This document shows positions 34,907 to 46,997 of a stretch of DNA of 64,000 bases, piece after piece; positions within the stretch are counted from its first letter, which is position 1, and the number at the start of each line of letters is the position of its first letter. Source of the DNA: Strobilurus pachycystidiatus (Eukaryota > Basidiomycota > Agaricomycetes > Agaricales > Physalacriaceae); contig JAHLMK010000013.1 of NCBI GenBank assembly GCA_019915135.1, positions 868,001 to 932,000 on the forward strand, given 5' to 3'. A program made the position numbers and the translations under genes. Under the pieces are notes generated by a model that saw only the letters and a list, made by a program, of their open reading frames with translations, did not search any database and was not told the origin of the DNA.

Positions 34907-37799
34907 TCAAAGACCTATCGATTTTAGGAATGCATCTATCGAAGGGTCCCTCCCAAGTAAGTCCTATCGCAAGAAATAGTCAATCAGAGTGTCTTGAGTG
35001 TGACATCGAGACACCGTACCTTCAGCGACTCCATTTCATCTCGAGAACCGCCAGGAAGCAGAATTCTGTCTCGGTAGAGCTTCCCACTAGCGGAGTCGAG
35101 CGGATTGGAACGGAATATCGTATCTAGTAGCCGTCACGGTCAGACGGCGAGCGAAGTCCATGAGGAAAGGTGCGTACCATACATATCCTCGGCGTATACT
35201 AAAGCGTTCAGGTATCTGTGCAGTGTTTAGATATCAGACAACGTGAGGGATGGCAGAACGTTCTCACCCATAGTAACCGGCTGCATACGAGTCGCTTGAG
35301 AGATGTCCAAATCCGCCTTTAGAACAATGAGTGAAAGGAGCAGACAGCTGGAGAGCAATAGTACACACCTTGCCCTGGAGTCGGGTTGCCGACCTTCATC
35401 AGGTAGAAAGCTTCCTTTAGTTCGTTCCAGAGCGCCGTCGAATCGCTTGTGCCGCCTGGCATGTTGAGATGAGTACATCTTCCAATATGAACGTAAAATC
35501 AAACATACGAGGGTCGCTGTGTAGCTTGAGATCGAATTGGGAGTAGAATAGGCGACGGAGGAAGAACAGTCCGACCGCCACATATCGGCTGGTGTCAAGG
35601 TTCAGACCTATTCGACGTATTCAGACCGAGAAAATACCCACCTCTTCACCATAGCATCAATGAGTTCCTTTGGTAGAGGCTCCTTTGTCTCATAATGGCT
35701 GGAGATCATAGTCAAGACGTCCGCATCCCAACACCAGTTCTCCAACATTTTGGATGGTGCCTCTATGAAGTCGTCTGCCACACTGACAATCGGATCAGCA
35801 TCCTGGTCGACGCATCACAAATGTGCGTACTTTGTACCATGGAAGCGTGAAAACTGTGTACGACTCAGGATGTTGTGGAAGATATGACCCATCTCATGGA
35901 AGAGCACGACCACTTGGGCATGGCTCATCGTCGCGGGCTGAGTCGAGTCAGCCGATGGCTTCGGGATGTTTGCTACGACGGCCGAGATGGGGAAATGCCT
36001 ATTACCGTCAGCCTTGATATAGCTGGGGTGAAGTAGCCAGCTGGCAGCGCTCGGGAACTTCATGGCTAGATAACATTGAGCACTAGAGCCGACTGAAGAG
36101 TGGCAGAAAGAAACATACGCCGATTATACAAGTCAAGATAGAAGTAGCCCACGAAGCCTTCTTCGCCTTTGCTGTCCTTCTCGAAAACTGCATATTTCAG
36201 AACGTCTGAAGCAGAGCCATGAGTTTCGAGTGAGAGATCATAGTGCAGAGACATGTACATACCTTCATGCCACACGGAGCCATCGAATGATTCGAAACGT
36301 AGTCCCAGGAGCGTCTCATAGATCTCGAGGAACTTGGGGAGGACGAACTCTACAGGGAAATAGTCTTTCACCCTGTTATCGAGTCCCGGCATGTTCAGAT
36401 TCCTTTCGGTGTACTTGCGCTCATAGTAGAAGTAATCGTGAACGTAGAGTTCGCCATCAAAAGGCAGACCGAGCTCCTTGTGCTCTTCCATCTTCATGGC
36501 AAGCAGTTCGTTCTTCTCTTGGATGGCAACGGGCGTGAGGCGCTGCTGGAGGTCGACCATAAGCTAGATTAATTTAATTAGATACATCGTGGATGTGGCG
36601 GAGACGTCAGAAGAAGCATACCTCATTCGCCGCCGCAGTCGACTTTATCATCTTGTTCTCAGCGACGTAATCCGCCCATGTCGCGTACCCAAGTATCTTC
36701 GCTATCTCCGTCCTGACCTGCACGGCACGATCCAGGACTGGTGCATTGGGGGCAAAATTGTTCTCAGACTCTTCAGCTACTCGCTGACGCGTTGTCGGAT
36801 TCTTCGCGGATTTGAGCTGGAGACTAAGTGAGCATGGTGTGAATGTTGTTCTTGGAGGATACCCTACGATTTCCGCAACGTTGGTGGCTTTGAACGGTAC
36901 TTCATATACATCTTCGGCCGCCGCGTCTTTCTTGAAACCGGATACCAACTGAGAGGGTACTCCATCCAGTTCCTCGAGGGTCAACTTGATGGATCCCTGT
37001 TCAGATCTGATAAGTTCGGTAGATTCATCGAGTTATCAAATCACTGACCGTGGTCTGCGATACCCTGAAGTTTTTCTTCAAGAACGGGGCACTCAGCCTT
37101 GATGTGGTCACAGTGTAGGGGGTTGGTGCTCACCATGAACTCAGCCGAGACCTTGTTTAGCTCCTTCTTGAGCTCGGCAAGCTTCAATCGTTGATCCTCA
37201 GGCAGAGTCAGACCGTTTCGCTTCCCCTCCAGCATCTGGCCGTTTGGTCAATACCATCATGGAAGCAGTATTAGAACGGAAGCGAACCATCTTATCCACG
37301 ATGCGCTGTTCTTCACTGGTAAGCTTCTCCCAAGAGCCATCCGCTTTCAGATTTTCGACTGTTAGCGACTTGACAGCAAAGACATCGACGCGCATTTTGG
37401 AATCGACGAGGTATTCTCCAATGGTGCTCTCGGCCTCGCTCGACGCCTCCCGGATGTCCGCATCCGTAGATACATACTGGTAGAATTCAAGAGGTTCGAT
37501 GATAGAGCTGAAATCTCCTTCTGCGATCGCGAGCGTGCGCTGGAAAGAACGAAGTAGGTTTTCGGACCAGAACGCGAAAACAGCAAACACGTACGAAAAC
37601 CTATGTAGATACATAATCAATGCCAGTAGAGCTCGGAGGTGTTAACGCGGCCTACCGTTTCGAAATTGCATTGCTCAGGCGTCTTGGCCAGAGCTGCGAC
37701 TCCGTCGAGAGCTACGCGATTTGCCTCGATGGCGTCCGTGCAAACCTGCTTGAGCTGCTCGGCAGAAAGATCCCATGCTGGTGGAGTTTGAGGAGCCAT
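34907..37799 (-). CDS. PRD1: M3 family metallopeptidase (saccharolysin / thimet oligopeptidase-like)
   Basis: This zinc endopeptidase degrades short peptides in the cytosol (or mitochondrial intermembrane space). It starts MAPQTPPAWDLSAEQLKQVC at 37799 (an in-frame ATG at 37811 is an alternative). The M3 fold is visible throughout: EFYQYVSTDADIREASSEAE, LPEDQRLKLAELKKELNKVS, LGYATWADYVAENKM, ELYVHDYFYYERKYTERNLN, GYFYLDLYNR and the active-site helix VVVLFHEMGHIFHNILSRTQ (HEMGH, with the third ligand Glu expected in DFIEAPSKMLENW). The C-terminus reads DSYAAGYYGYLNALVYAEDM, then LYRDRILLPGGSRDEMESLK. After a last intron it ends DLLGRDPSIDAFLKSIGL with TGA 34909-34907. About twelve short introns. 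All expected motifs are intact. Confidence 0.9.
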
Positions 37800-38339
37800 T
37801 CTCTCGAGCATGGGATCACAATCCAACACTAGGCTAGTTAAGTAGCCTATATTCAAGGCTGTGCACAGGGCGAATCAGACCATCGAGTTCGAGTTGGATT
37901 ATGACTCGAGTCGAGCATATGGATTTTTGTGATGAAACGCTGATAAGAGGGGCGGTCCTGGAGGGTCCGTACCGTGTATAAATGAATGAATGAAAGTGTG
38001 CAATGATGGTCGCGGTTCAAACCTGATTTTCCTAATGCAGACGACCACGTGGGCTGCCTTTTTGTGTGCGCCACATTCTTTCGGGACGTATTACGCATAC
38101 AGCTTGCGTACACTTATTGAGCTCTGATTCTTGCCCATCAGAAGGTGGTGCCAAGACATATGCCGTTAAGCAAGAGCTTTCAGCTCGCACTGCGCAGGGC
38201 GGGAATGTCAATCCCATTCCTTGCACCTCTCAATGAGATACATTTCTTCCTTATTCCCCGAGACAATGCGAGAATCATACCCAGCCTCATCATGTAGCCT
38301 GGATACAGCGTCGTGGGTCTTAGTATGTATACAAACCGA
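37800..38339. other. Intergenic region between two minus-strand genes
   Basis: 540 bp upstream of the M3 peptidase and downstream of the DUF2183 gene. No gene supported. Confidence 0.35.
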
Positions 38340-39559
38340 CTAGCACGATCCACCAGCGACATCAATGTCCGCCAAGCCTTCAATGTCATTGTCCCAGTAC
38401 AACCTATACTTACTCTCCGGGACACCCTCAAAAGCCGCCGCGTACCGCTCAGCTGTCGTATTCGTGCCCTCAAGCTGGCGGATCCAAATGCATGCGAGGA
38501 AGTCGCCATACGTCCTGTATCTGTTAGGACGTCAGATTACACGCCACATTCTTTCACTGAAGAGGCTACGAACATTTCCCCATACACCTCCGGGTCGGTC
38601 TGGCCTGAATCGCCAAGGGCGAGGAAAGTCTTCCTCGGGTACATCCCGTGTATACGCGTAATCTGCGCCACCTTGTACGTGTATGTATCGAGCGTCACGA
38701 AGTCGGCGAGGATCTGTGTGACGTCGGTGACGGTGAAGTTGTTGAGGATGATGGGCCCGGAGGTGCTGGGGAAGGAGGTGTCGATGAAGTCGCGAAGGAA
38801 TGGGTAGAATTGCCATGGGGAGCCGGTGAGGTAGATGAAGTCGGGGTCGCCCAGGGATTGTGAGAGGGACGCGTAGAGCTCGGGCATCCCGGCGACGGGC
38901 CGCGCAGGGAGGACGAAGGTGTTCAGCATTAGTTGGAGGGTTTGGGTGACGTTGGTGATTTTGATCGTGTCGTCGATATCTGGAGTTGGATGTCAATGTA
39001 TAACATAGCGAAGATAGACCCAATACTACTGACCCGAGATGACACCAAAGCCAGTCGGGGAGATTGTGTAGACCGTGTCGGTAACAGACGCGTTTACGGA
39101 CAAGACACCAGTGGGATCCTCGTTCAAACACCTGCCGAGCCTGACTGTGCCGAGCGACATGCCCAAATTCGTCGCATCAGTCGCAGGGAGCGCGCCTAGC
39201 TTGATGCTGCATTCCGGAAACACTAGAACAGGGACCTTGTCGGCTAACCCGACAGCAGCAAGCAGGCCCACGCGGTCGATGATGGCGTCGATGTCGTATC
39301 CACTCGTAACGCCATATGCATTGAAAGCCCCGATGATCACCTGTGCGAGGACGGAGGTGTCCACGTCGGCGTCGTACACGAAGGCGGGGATGGTCGCGTA
39401 TAATTCGTGGTTCCGCTCGAACGACATGCCGTCAAATAATAAGACCGCATCCTCCTTCGGGTTGATGTTGCTAACGGCGGCAGGATGGGCTGGGGGCCGG
39501 AGGGCGTTTGTGGTAAGGAGGGTGGAGACAAGGAGCGCGGCTGTGGTGACCACCTTCAT
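38340..39559 (-). CDS. Secreted DUF2183 (App1-like phosphatase) protein
   Basis: A signal peptide (MKVVTTAALLVSTLLTTNAL) starts at 39559. An N-terminal beta-rich region includes VLLFDGMSFERNHELYATIP and DTVYTISPTGFGVIS. An intron at about 39036-38985 completes VISDIDDTIKITNVTQTLQL, the DxDxT signature of the HAD-like App1/DUF2183 phosphatase domain. Then come MLNTFVLPARPVAGMPELYA, FIYLTGSPWQFYPFLRDFID and KTFLALGDSGQTDPEVYGEM. A short intron leads to YRTYGDFLACIWIRQLEGTN and the end DIDVAGGSC with TAG 38342-38340. Yeast App1 is a phosphatidate phosphatase of actin patches. This version carries a secretion signal, so its substrate may differ. Confidence 0.8.
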
Positions 39560-40476
39560 GTTGGGGAAGAAGATGCAAAACGAACGGGTCCTTGAAGGTC
39601 CTTGATAAATTGTCAAATAAGCCCTGTTAAATCTGATGCCGGGGAGAGTGTGTTCCGGATCTGTGAGATCAACAGGTACGAGCGGTCCTTCGCGTGCATC
39701 AAAGCTGCGAGCATGTGGTCATTGCATTTGCCAGAGCCATTGCCAGAGCGAACAGTGTAAAATGTTGTCTGTTTTCCAGGCGCATTGGCGGGTAGGTCTT
39801 GTCTGCATCGAGGAACATGCAAAGTTCAGTCAGCCGCCAGTAGCGTGAAAGCTAGGCAAAAGACGGTTTGTGCCATCAGAGTACACGTCTTCAAAAGCTA
39901 GACGTTTGGCCAGTCTTGGGTACGTGTGGCGTGAACAAGGTCGTCGCGAATCAATCAGAGAGTCTTGCTTAAGTCCAAAGTGTTATGTCGAGGAAAGAAA
40001 GAATAAGAAATCGGTTATTCCGGACCGGCTATACTCCTGGCGTACAAACGTTGTTCAACCATCCAACACAAAGCGAAACATCCAAGTCAGTTGACAGACA
40101 GATTGTTCAAACTTCAAGTCAGAAGGAGCAAAGGCAAGGCCCGTGAAGGATCCGTTAACCACGAAGAGAGACATAAGGCGCAGGCAGGGACACATTCGCA
40201 CGCCATAATTATCTGATATTTTCCCACACAATCTTTGCCAAATCCCTCCTATTCCCGACGACTGTCCGCCCAGCACCACCATCTGCACGCTGCACACTGC
40301 GGGCGACACGGCGCATCGTGAAGACAGGAGCGGGCCCAGGAATTTCCTCCGATTTTCCCGAATTTTGGCAGCAAACCGTGAGCCGGAATTCTTTTATTTT
40401 GCTAATTTGCGCGTTCCCGAATACAATCTTATCCTCTCCGCGAAAACCCATATTTATTCTGCTTTTAATAGAGAAA
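39560..40476. promoter_or_regulatory. Divergent promoter region (DUF2183 gene / AT-hook gene)
   Basis: 917 bp between two divergent start codons. No internal gene is supported. An AT-rich segment lies at 40370-40470, just before the AT-hook gene. Confidence 0.35.
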
Positions 40477-41589
40477 ATGGATAACCACCCTGGCTCCTCC
40501 AGCCACCAGGTCATCTTCCAGAATGAGACCATCTCGACGTCGCCGGATGGCATGGCGGTGTCGACGACCGTGCCCGAGAAGCGGCGGCCTGGCAGGCCCA
40601 AGGGGAGCGGCAAGAAGTACCCAGACGGCGCGCCCCCCAAGATAAAGCGCCCAGTCGGCCGGCCGCGCAAGGACGGCTTCCCTGCTGGATCCGTGGCGAC
40701 CTCGCGGTCGAGGAAGACGGCGTCCTCGGTTGATCCCGGTGCTTTGTCCATCAGCGTATGTGCTCTCTCCTTCTTCCGTCCACTCGCCTGACTGCCGTCC
40801 AGGCCCAGTTCTTCAGCCACCAGGACATCAAGCCCATCTTCAACATATTCCAAGGCGACTTTGATGCGCAGGACTGGGTCGAGATGGCGCGCACCAAGCC
40901 AGGCAGCTTTATCAACACGCTGATCATGCTGCTGGCCGCGCCGAACCCCACCTCGCCCGCTGGCACCGTCGAGGACGCCTTCAAAACGCATGTCAACTCG
41001 CTTGTCACCCCCGCCAACCAGACCCTACCCTCACTGTACTCTGTGTTGCGCACATTCTGGCTCCCCACTTCCCCCACCTACTTTTGTCTCACCGCGTCCA
41101 ACGCTACGCGGCCCATCCTCGAATTCCGCTTCTTGTACTGGGATCCCCAGCCCCTTGTCTTCAACGGCATCGCCTGTCCAACGTGCACAACACCCCTCGT
41201 CAATCGCGGTCGAATCTCATCGGGCCCTGTCAAAATCTACGATCTCGAACAGCCATTCTTTATCATTGGCTGCGAGTACGTCTGTACGAGCCAAACATGC
41301 GTCACTGCAACGTCGCCAGAGGGGCGCAAGTACGCTAGCACTGATCCTGCCATACTCCGCTCTCTGCCCAATACGCTTGCGGACGAGTTGCCGGCTCGAC
41401 TCCGTCAGTTCGACACCGATTTGGGCAGCGGACCCGATGTCTGGAACTGGCAAGCGGTGGGTGTCTCGAAGGCACTATGGAACATGGTCCAGGGCTCGTT
41501 GAAATCGGGCGTACGGAAGGAAGTCATCTTGCAGATCATCATGTCCATCCAGCATGGTGTTGGGGATCAGCTCCCTCCTACGGTCCAAG

Positions 41590-41665
<76 letters not shown>

Positions 41666-42382
41666 GCAGCAGCAGCAACAGGGCCCACCGCCGCCACCTC
41701 CACAAGAGGAAGAACCTACCGACGAGTTGATGGAAGATCCTGTCCCGCCGATCGCCACGATGCCCCCACCCCAGCCAGATGTAATTCTCCTCCTCTCTTT
41801 GTTTCGATCATCACTGATACTTCTTCCTAGAATCCTCCAGACGAGTACAAGGCGTATGAGCCTTGGAAGGTTCATCATGCGTCTGTCGAGCCGGACACGC
41901 CTTCTTCAAATACGCAGAGCACCGGCCCGCCACAGAGTCAACCTCCGTATCTATACGGCCCTCCGCAACCGCCTCCGACCTCCCAGAACCAGTTCTCCCC
42001 CACTCTCCGCTATCCGCCCTACTTTGCCTCAGCTCCCAAAGTTGGTCCGTCCTCTGGACCCGCCATCCCGAACACCGCCGCCGGTCCCAGCAATCACATC
42101 GCTCCTCCTCCGCCGCCGCCGCCTGATGTCGATATGCAGAACGATAAGAGGGCATACCCTGGGGCATTTACGTTGGACGCTGTCGAGCATACCGTCCTCC
42201 CTGGCTCCGGGGACGGCCCCAGGAAACGAAGCCCGAGACATTGCTCCAAATGCGGCTCGGCGGACTGCAAGGGCAAGGGTGGGAGGTCGTTCTGCTTGAA
42301 CGCGTGCCGAGACTGTGGGAAGATGGATTGCATGGGGCGGACGAATAGACGGAACGTATGCCAGAATCGGAATTGGTCTTGA
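40477..42382 (+). CDS. AT-hook protein with DUF6729-like zinc region, poly-Gln and C-terminal Cys cluster
   Basis: MDNHPGSSSHQVIFQNETIS starts at 40477. Two AT-hooks follow (EKRRPGRPKGSGKK and KRPVGRPRKDG). After an intron (about 40757-40801) a conserved domain contains IFQGDFDAQDW, FRFLYWDPQPLVFNGIACPT, CTTPLVNRGRISSGPVKIYD, FFIIGCEYVCTSQTC and YASTDPAILRSLPNTLADEL. This resembles the DUF6729 type seen in basidiomycete transposon-associated proteins. A 30-residue Gln tract and Pro-rich linker come next. A second intron (about 41780-41830) leads to the C-terminal cluster RHCSKCGSADCKGKG...SFCLNACRDCGKMDCMG...RNVC. Stop TGA 42380-42382. It is probably a DNA-binding nuclear protein; an exapted transposon gene is possible but unproven. 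Confidence 0.75.
41592..41681 (+). repeat. CAG/CAA microsatellite encoding 30 glutamines
   Basis: Thirty consecutive CAG or CAA codons, with CAA interruptions, encode an uninterrupted Gln run inside the AT-hook protein, followed directly by a Pro run. The antisense frame reads as a meaningless Leu or Cys run. Confidence 0.9.
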
Positions 42383-42736
42383 AGCGGCCTTGAAAATCTC
42401 TCGTGCATATGTTACCAAAAAAAACCGATGGTGTGTGTATGTACTTGTACAGCCTTTTTTTCTTGTTGTAAAACTTAATGTACTCATAACTCGTCTTGAA
42501 GCAATAAGCATCAAGCATTTAGCATTTCCTTCTCGGGCCGTCTCTGAACATATGCCAAGGCATACCCTTCCCCGTCAAATTTGAGATTCGACAACGTCAT
42601 CAGAATATGTTTTCCAGACGGTTCACGCCGTACGGTTATCTTTGGCCTCGCACGTCTATGTATATGCCTTGGCTTTCCCACTCCTGCTGGGCGATATTAG
42701 GGCCTTCCTTCTCCTTCCCATCGTCGTCCCCTCCCG
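42383..42736. other. Intergenic, promoter of the GH5 gene
   Basis: 354 bp between the AT-hook gene stop and the GH5 start. Nothing else is supported. Confidence 0.35.
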
Positions 42737-45211
42737 ATGGATAGCCTCAGATCCTCAGCGACGGGCTCACAGGTCTTGTTGAAGGCTGGGACGTTGAAGG
42801 AGACGATAGATGAGGAGCCAGAGACTCGCGTTATCAAGGCGCCGTGGTACCGGAGACGCGTCGGGCTCGTTGGGATTGGGCTCATCGCGCTCATCGTCGT
42901 TGCCGCCGCGGTCATCATCCCGGTCTACTTTCTCGTTATCAAGAACCACGGTAATGGCAGCTCGGGGTCTGGGGGCGGCTCATCTTCTGGGGGTAGCTCA
43001 GGCTCAGGCTCGTCCTTGACAGTGCGCATTTCATCCTTTGAACGGAATTTCTCGCGCGCTGACCAACGACACATTACAGATCGGCGGAAATGGGACCGTC
43101 GTGAAGTTAGAGAACGGGACGGAGTTCACATACATCAACGAGTTTGGAGGGTTCTGTACGTGGTTTATACTACCGTATGAATGGGGTGCTGATACCGTGT
43201 GTGCAGGGGTGGAAGATCCGTCGGATCCCTACACATACGCTGCCCAGCCCAACTCGTGGACGCCGCCTCTCAACACGTCATGGGACTGGAGCACGCACAC
43301 CGTGTACGGGGTTAACCTCGGCGGCCTGTTCGTTCTGGAACCCTTTATCACACCCGACATCTTCCAGCGGCACCCGACTGCCGTTGACGAATGGACACTC
43401 AGCGAGGCCATGCGCGCCGATACGGCGAATGGTGGGATCAACCAGCTGGAAGACCATTACAAGACGTTCATCGTACGTATCCCTCTGAGTCGTTTGTGAC
43501 GTCAAGTTGCTCATGGGTACTTTTTCAGACTGAACAGGATATCGCTGAGATAGCTGGTATGTCCGCGTGGCGTGTCCTCTGTTTCGTATGGCTTAGGCTT
43601 GACGTCGTTGCTATCAGGTGCCGGGCTAAACTGGATTCGCGTTCCGATTGCGTTTTGGGCTGTAGAGACTTGGGAAGGCGAGCCTTTCCTCGAAGGGGTT
43701 TCGTGGACGTGAGTCGGCCATCATGTCATTCTTGACCAAAGATACAACTATTGACTTGTTGGTAGCTATTTCCTTAAGGTTCTAGGATGGGCACGAAAGT
43801 ATGGTCTTCGCGTCTGTCTGGATCTTCATGCGCTTCCAGGATCCCAGAACGGTATGTCACTGTGTGCTCATTTCGTCTGTTCTTCTGAATGACGTTGGGA
43901 AATCAGGATACAATCACTCGGGAAGGTTCGTCTCAATACAGTAATGTTCGGGCTTCGCGCATTGAGAATTCGTCTCACAGGCTTTCTCCAGTCAACTTCC
44001 TGAGCGGTAACATGGGAATGGCCAATGCGCAGAGAGCGCTGTACTATATCAGGATCCTGACCGAGTTCATATCGCAGCCAGAGTACCGGAATCTCGTACC
44101 CATCTTTGGGATCGTCAACGAAGCACTCGTGGGCATTATCGGGATGGACGAAATCACCAGTTTCTATCTTGAGGCTCACGATATGATACGGAACATCACC
44201 GGCTTCGGAGAAGGGAACGGTGCTGTATGTGGCTCTCACACTGGTCCGATACTTGACTGATACTATCATGTAGTACATTGCTATCCATAATGGGTTCATA
44301 GGACTAACGCCTTGGAGCGGATTCCTGGAAGGCTCGGATCGGATGATCATGGACCAACACCCGTACTTTTCCTTCGGCGGCATCAACGAGGCTCCTATAG
44401 CTACAGAAGCGGACGATGGTCTACCTGGCGGTATATGGCCGAAGCTGGCATGCGACTCTTGGGGCCCAAGTACGAATAAGAGGTAAGACATCTAGGACTA
44501 CTTCGTATCGCTTGACTGAATCTTTCCTTCAGTCAAAACAACTTCGGTGTGACGATAGCTGGCGAGTTCGCCGCGTCACCCAACAACTGCGGCTTCTGGC
44601 TTCTCGGTGTCAACGCCACGTCCACCGACTCACAGTGCGACTTGTACGACGACTGGCGGAACTACAATCAGACTATGAAGGACGGTATACAAAACTTCGT
44701 CTTTGCCAGTATGGACGCCTTCAGGCATTGGTTCTTCTGGACGTGGAAGATAGGTCCTTCGCAGACCTCTGGAGAGATCGAGACACCTCTATGGTCGTAT
44801 CAGCTGGGCTTGCGGAACGGCTGGCTACCAAAAGACCCCAGGGTCTTTAGAGGGAAGTGTGGGGCATTGGGATCCGTAGGGACTCCATTCAATGGAACGT
44901 ACGCTTCCTGGCAGACGGGCGATGTTACCACGGATTCGATCCCATCGACGTCGCGTGCGCAATATCCATGGCCGCCGCCGACGCTTTCGAACCTGAACGT
45001 TCCGATGTCCCTTCTGCCAACGTACACCGCGACTGGGACTATCTTGACGTTGACTGCTGGTCCGACTGTGACTGGTAACGATGTCTCTGGCTGGTTCGAC
45101 GACAAAGATACCGCAGGGGGTATCGTCGCCGTCAAAGGCTGTACTTATCCGGACGAGTACAATGGTATATTTACTACGACTCCCACCGCGCCGTGTACTG
45201 GACCTACTTGA
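42737..45211 (+). CDS. Membrane-anchored GH5 exo-beta-1,3-glucanase (GH5_9 type)
   Basis: [20 protein letters not shown] starts at 42737. A short cytosolic tail ends in basic residues (WYRRRVG) before one membrane helix ([20 protein letters not shown]), then a Gly/Ser-rich stalk: type II topology, as in ExgD-like glucanases. The catalytic domain contains [59 protein letters not shown], the acid/base in [12 protein letters not shown] and the nucleophile in [15 protein letters not shown]. Then come [18 protein letters not shown] and [15 protein letters not shown]. It ends PTAPCTGPT at TGA 45209-45211. It would trim beta-1,3-glucan at the cell surface. About nine short introns. Both catalytic Glu are present. 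Confidence 0.9.
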
Positions 45212-45565
45212 ATTTGGAGGCGTAGTACATGAACATTGGGCTGGACTTCCGTCGGTGTTGTATAGATCATGAACATACTCTTTACGTTTATCCTGCGTAC
45301 TTGTTCTCTGACATGACAGTTCATACATATTACATCTAGTCAGTACATATCTATCACTACGTTGAACGCCGTATACGTAGCTGAGTTGTCTCAATGTGGT
45401 TGTTCGGAGAAGAGAGTCCTAGAACCATCATCAGAAATGCAGGTGGAACCTTTGGTGCACTGAGAGGACTCCAACTTCAAGTCTCCAAGTTCATACACTA
45501 GTGGACAGATTGGTCGTGCTCGTTCACAACATTACTAATAGTCGACTAATAGTAAACAATTCAAA
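45212..45565. other. Intergenic, left border of duplicated unit A
   Basis: 354 bp between the converging GH5 gene and the first APH gene. Similarity to the second unit begins at GTGGACAG at 45501. Confidence 0.45.
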
Positions 45566-46525
45566 TCAAGGAACGTGCTTCTGTGGAAGTTCGTCCAACA
45601 AAAGTCTATCAGCATCCGCCTCCAGCTCGAACGGCGTAAGAATCTGTGGAAGCCATCTGTCCCAAGCCCACTTGCACTCTATGTCCCATGAAAAGTTTTT
45701 TGCCTTGCAATACTCCCAATACTCAGGTAGCCACCCCGCTGAGTCCCAGTCGATTATTGCAGACACTCTCCAACCCTTGTCTGGCATCTCTTCGACCATA
45801 ATGTTTCGCAGAGCAAAGTCATTATGTGTGAGCACGAGACGGTGGGAAGCACTGTGCACCTCTGGGACAGGATGGGGGAAAGACTCGAGGGGGCGTCCAC
45901 GCCGCAACTGCAGGTTCATGTGCTCCTCATCTCGAAATGGCCCGTTCAGGTCGAAATGCCTGTGAAGCCTCCCACAGAGAATAGGACCTCCCAGCACCGA
46001 AGATATGACAGGCGATTCCCCGCCTCGCCGGGGTATGGATCGGAGTTGGTCCATATAGCCGCGTAGTTGCGCAATGATATTTGTTTCGTCGGCGTCTGTA
46101 AAGTGGGGAAGAGCTTGGATAAGGGACACGCCAGAAATGCGATCCATAATGAGGTACCGCGTGTGGAAGGAGCTGACTTGAAAGCGAATACGAGGAACGG
46201 GGATGGTGGTTTGTTGCTGGATGAGACGTATAGTTGCGATCTCGGTATCGAGGCGGCGTCTGCGGTCAAATGTTTTGACGTAGAACCTCTTGTTCATGCC
46301 AGTGACTGGTACAGCCCGGTGATAAATATGGGCGATAAAGCGAGACAGTCTGAACTCACGATTCCACAAAAAGCCGATGACCGTTCGGCCAAACCAACGC
46401 AAGCGGCCCCAGGCTCTCAATATGGCGTGGTAAGGTCGAACTAAGTGGTACTTGTGAAGGAACAGTATGTTTTGCCTATGTTGTGTCCATGTTTTCCACT
46501 CTGTACGTCGATCAAAGTCAATCAT
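45566..46525 (-). CDS. APH-like phosphotransferase, copy A
   Basis: A start at ATG 46525 gives MIDFDRRTEWKTWTQHRQNI. An intron with GTGAGT at about 46357 and TACCAG near 46303 joins FLWN to LTGMNKRFYVKTFD. The kinase-like fold of the APH/choline-kinase clan is clear: ATIRLIQQQTTIPVPRIRFQ (N-lobe helix), HTRYLIMDRISGVSL (hinge), the catalytic HNDFALRNIMVEE and the metal-binding SAIIDWDSAGWLPEYWEYC. It ends LLLDELPQKHVP at TGA 45568-45566. Fungal members are numerous and their substrates are mostly unknown (small hydroxylated or amino compounds are typical). Catalytic Asp and metal Asp are intact. It is divergent from the small unknown gene next door and about 90% identical in protein to copy B. 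Confidence 0.85.
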   Translation of the reverse strand: MIDFDRRTEWKTWTQHRQNILFLHKYHLVRPYHAILRAWGRLRWFGRTVIGFLWNREFRLSRFIAHIYHRAVPVTGMNKRFYVKTFDRRRRLDTEIATIRLIQQQTTIPVPRIRFQVSSFHTRYLIMDRISGVSLIQALPHFTDADETNIIAQLRGYMDQLRSIPRRGGESPVISSVLGGPILCGRLHRHFDLNGPFRDEEHMNLQLRRGRPLESFPHPVPEVHSASHRLVLTHNDFALRNIMVEEMPDKGWRVSAIIDWDSAGWLPEYWEYCKAKNFSWDIECKWAWDRWLPQILTPFELEADADRLLLDELPQKHVP

Positions 46526-46922
46526 TGCACGAAATGGATATGGCGTGGTTGATGATGGACTTGACAATTTGAATGATAGGCGAAACTGCGCCACGTGGCA
46601 CCGAGCACTTGGGTCGAACACGTGCGCCTGGCTCGGGCCGGGGTTCTGGCACAGCACCCGCACGCCGTTACTAACGCGTAGACGTGTTTTGAGAAGGCGG
46701 CAGTGCGGCGCGTCAACGCCTTTAGCACTGCCATGGACGAAATGACTTCGGCATAGCCACACGGACACTACTTAACCTATGAGTGCGGGGGCGAACAACG
46801 ATACATCACATCTCCCACTCAAACTGGTTGACTTCTCGGAAGTCTATTGGTTTATCTTCCTTTCTATTTTCTATCTATACAGTCTCCTGCGTCACGACAG
46901 CCCCACATCACGGGATATCAGA

Positions 46923-46930
46923 GTATATAG
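46923..46930 (+). promoter_or_regulatory. TATA box of small unknown gene, copy A
   Basis: GTATATAG lies about 70 bp before the ATG at 46998 and is followed by TCTCTTC. The equivalent GTATATCG sits at the same distance in unit B (49565-49572). Confidence 0.5.
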
Positions 46931-46997
46931 TCTCTTCCTGAGAACTTCTCTCCATCGTACAGCTACTGTGCTCACCGGAACCACCAGTCATTCGACA

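Noticed and set aside
41475..41878. Minus-strand frames with long Leu or Cys runs
   Set aside because: They are antisense shadows of the CAG/CAA poly-Gln tract in the AT-hook gene.
45566..46525. Recently acquired bacterial antibiotic-resistance gene
   Set aside because: The APH-like genes have a spliceosomal intron and belong to a fold widespread in fungi; there is no sign of bacterial origin.
46779..46997. In-frame upstream extension of small gene A
   Set aside because: It includes the TATA box and is not conserved as protein in unit B; ATG 46998 aligns with ATG 49641.
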